Shown in pieces: positions 7,601 through 7,615 of a stretch of DNA of 7,615 nucleotides (position 1 is its first letter; every line of letters begins with the position of its first letter). The notes below the pieces were generated by a model. That model worked only from the letters and a program-made list of their open reading frames with translations, was not told the origin of the DNA and ran no database searches. Position numbers and translations under genes: made by a program. The stretch covers positions 1 through 7,615 of the forward strand of contig CAMWHH010000027.1 in the NCBI GenBank assembly GCA_947174035.1, given 5' to 3'. The DNA is from an uncultured Mycoplasma sp. (GTDB lineage: Bacteria; Bacillota_I; Bacilli_A; Mycoplasmatales; Mycoplasmoidaceae).

Positions 7601-7615
7601 ATTCCAAACTAATAT

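Noticed and set aside
1..7615. Novel defence system, mobile element, CRISPR array or RNA gene
   Set aside because: Five housekeeping genes fill almost the whole window. The spacers are 187 bp or shorter and contain no spaced repeat array, transposase, terminal inverted repeats or tRNA-like folds that I can see.

Overview
The window reads as the replication-origin segment of a mollicute chromosome (Mycoplasma/Spiroplasma/Entomoplasma type). Three things support this. The DNA is extremely A+T-rich. TGA is read as tryptophan (translation table 4): there are seven in-frame TGA codons in dnaA, dnaN and gyrB, and no in-frame TGG in any of the five genes. The gene order is the classical Gram-positive origin cluster, shortened. 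The order dnaA-dnaN-S4 gene-gyrB-gyrA leans towards Spiroplasma/Entomoplasmatales or a related Mycoplasma, but I cannot fix the genus from the sequence alone.

Layout, all genes on the + strand: a 52-bp leader (1-52) that may hold part of oriC and the dnaA promoter; dnaA (53-1411, initiator); a 110-bp gap (1412-1521) with a tandem 8-bp repeat and a 56-bp A/T-only stretch; dnaN (1522-2640, sliding clamp); a 187-bp gap (2641-2827) with a 66-bp A/T-only stretch, a TATAAT box and a hairpin over the next ribosome binding site; a small S4-domain gene (2828-3055, yaaA/rlbA family); gyrB (3048-5003, overlapping the S4 gene by 8 bp); gyrA (5023-7539); and a strong intrinsic terminator (7564-7600). Read with the standard code, dnaA, dnaN and gyrB look broken; with TGA as Trp all are intact and full length.

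The genes fall into two functional groups. DnaA opens the origin and the DnaN clamp gives the polymerase processivity. GyrB and GyrA form the A2B2 gyrase that removes positive supercoils ahead of the forks. The S4 protein is probably a ribosome-associated RNA-binding factor. The S4 gene, gyrB and gyrA look like one transcription unit ending at the terminator. dnaA and dnaN lack recognisable Shine-Dalgarno sequences, whereas the other three genes have them.

I found no new defence system, mobile element, CRISPR array or RNA gene. The points most worth a second look are the divergent DNA-recognition residues of DnaA beside atypical candidate boxes, the two A/T-only tracts flanking dnaN, the hairpin covering the yaaA ribosome binding site, and the altered GyrA box.
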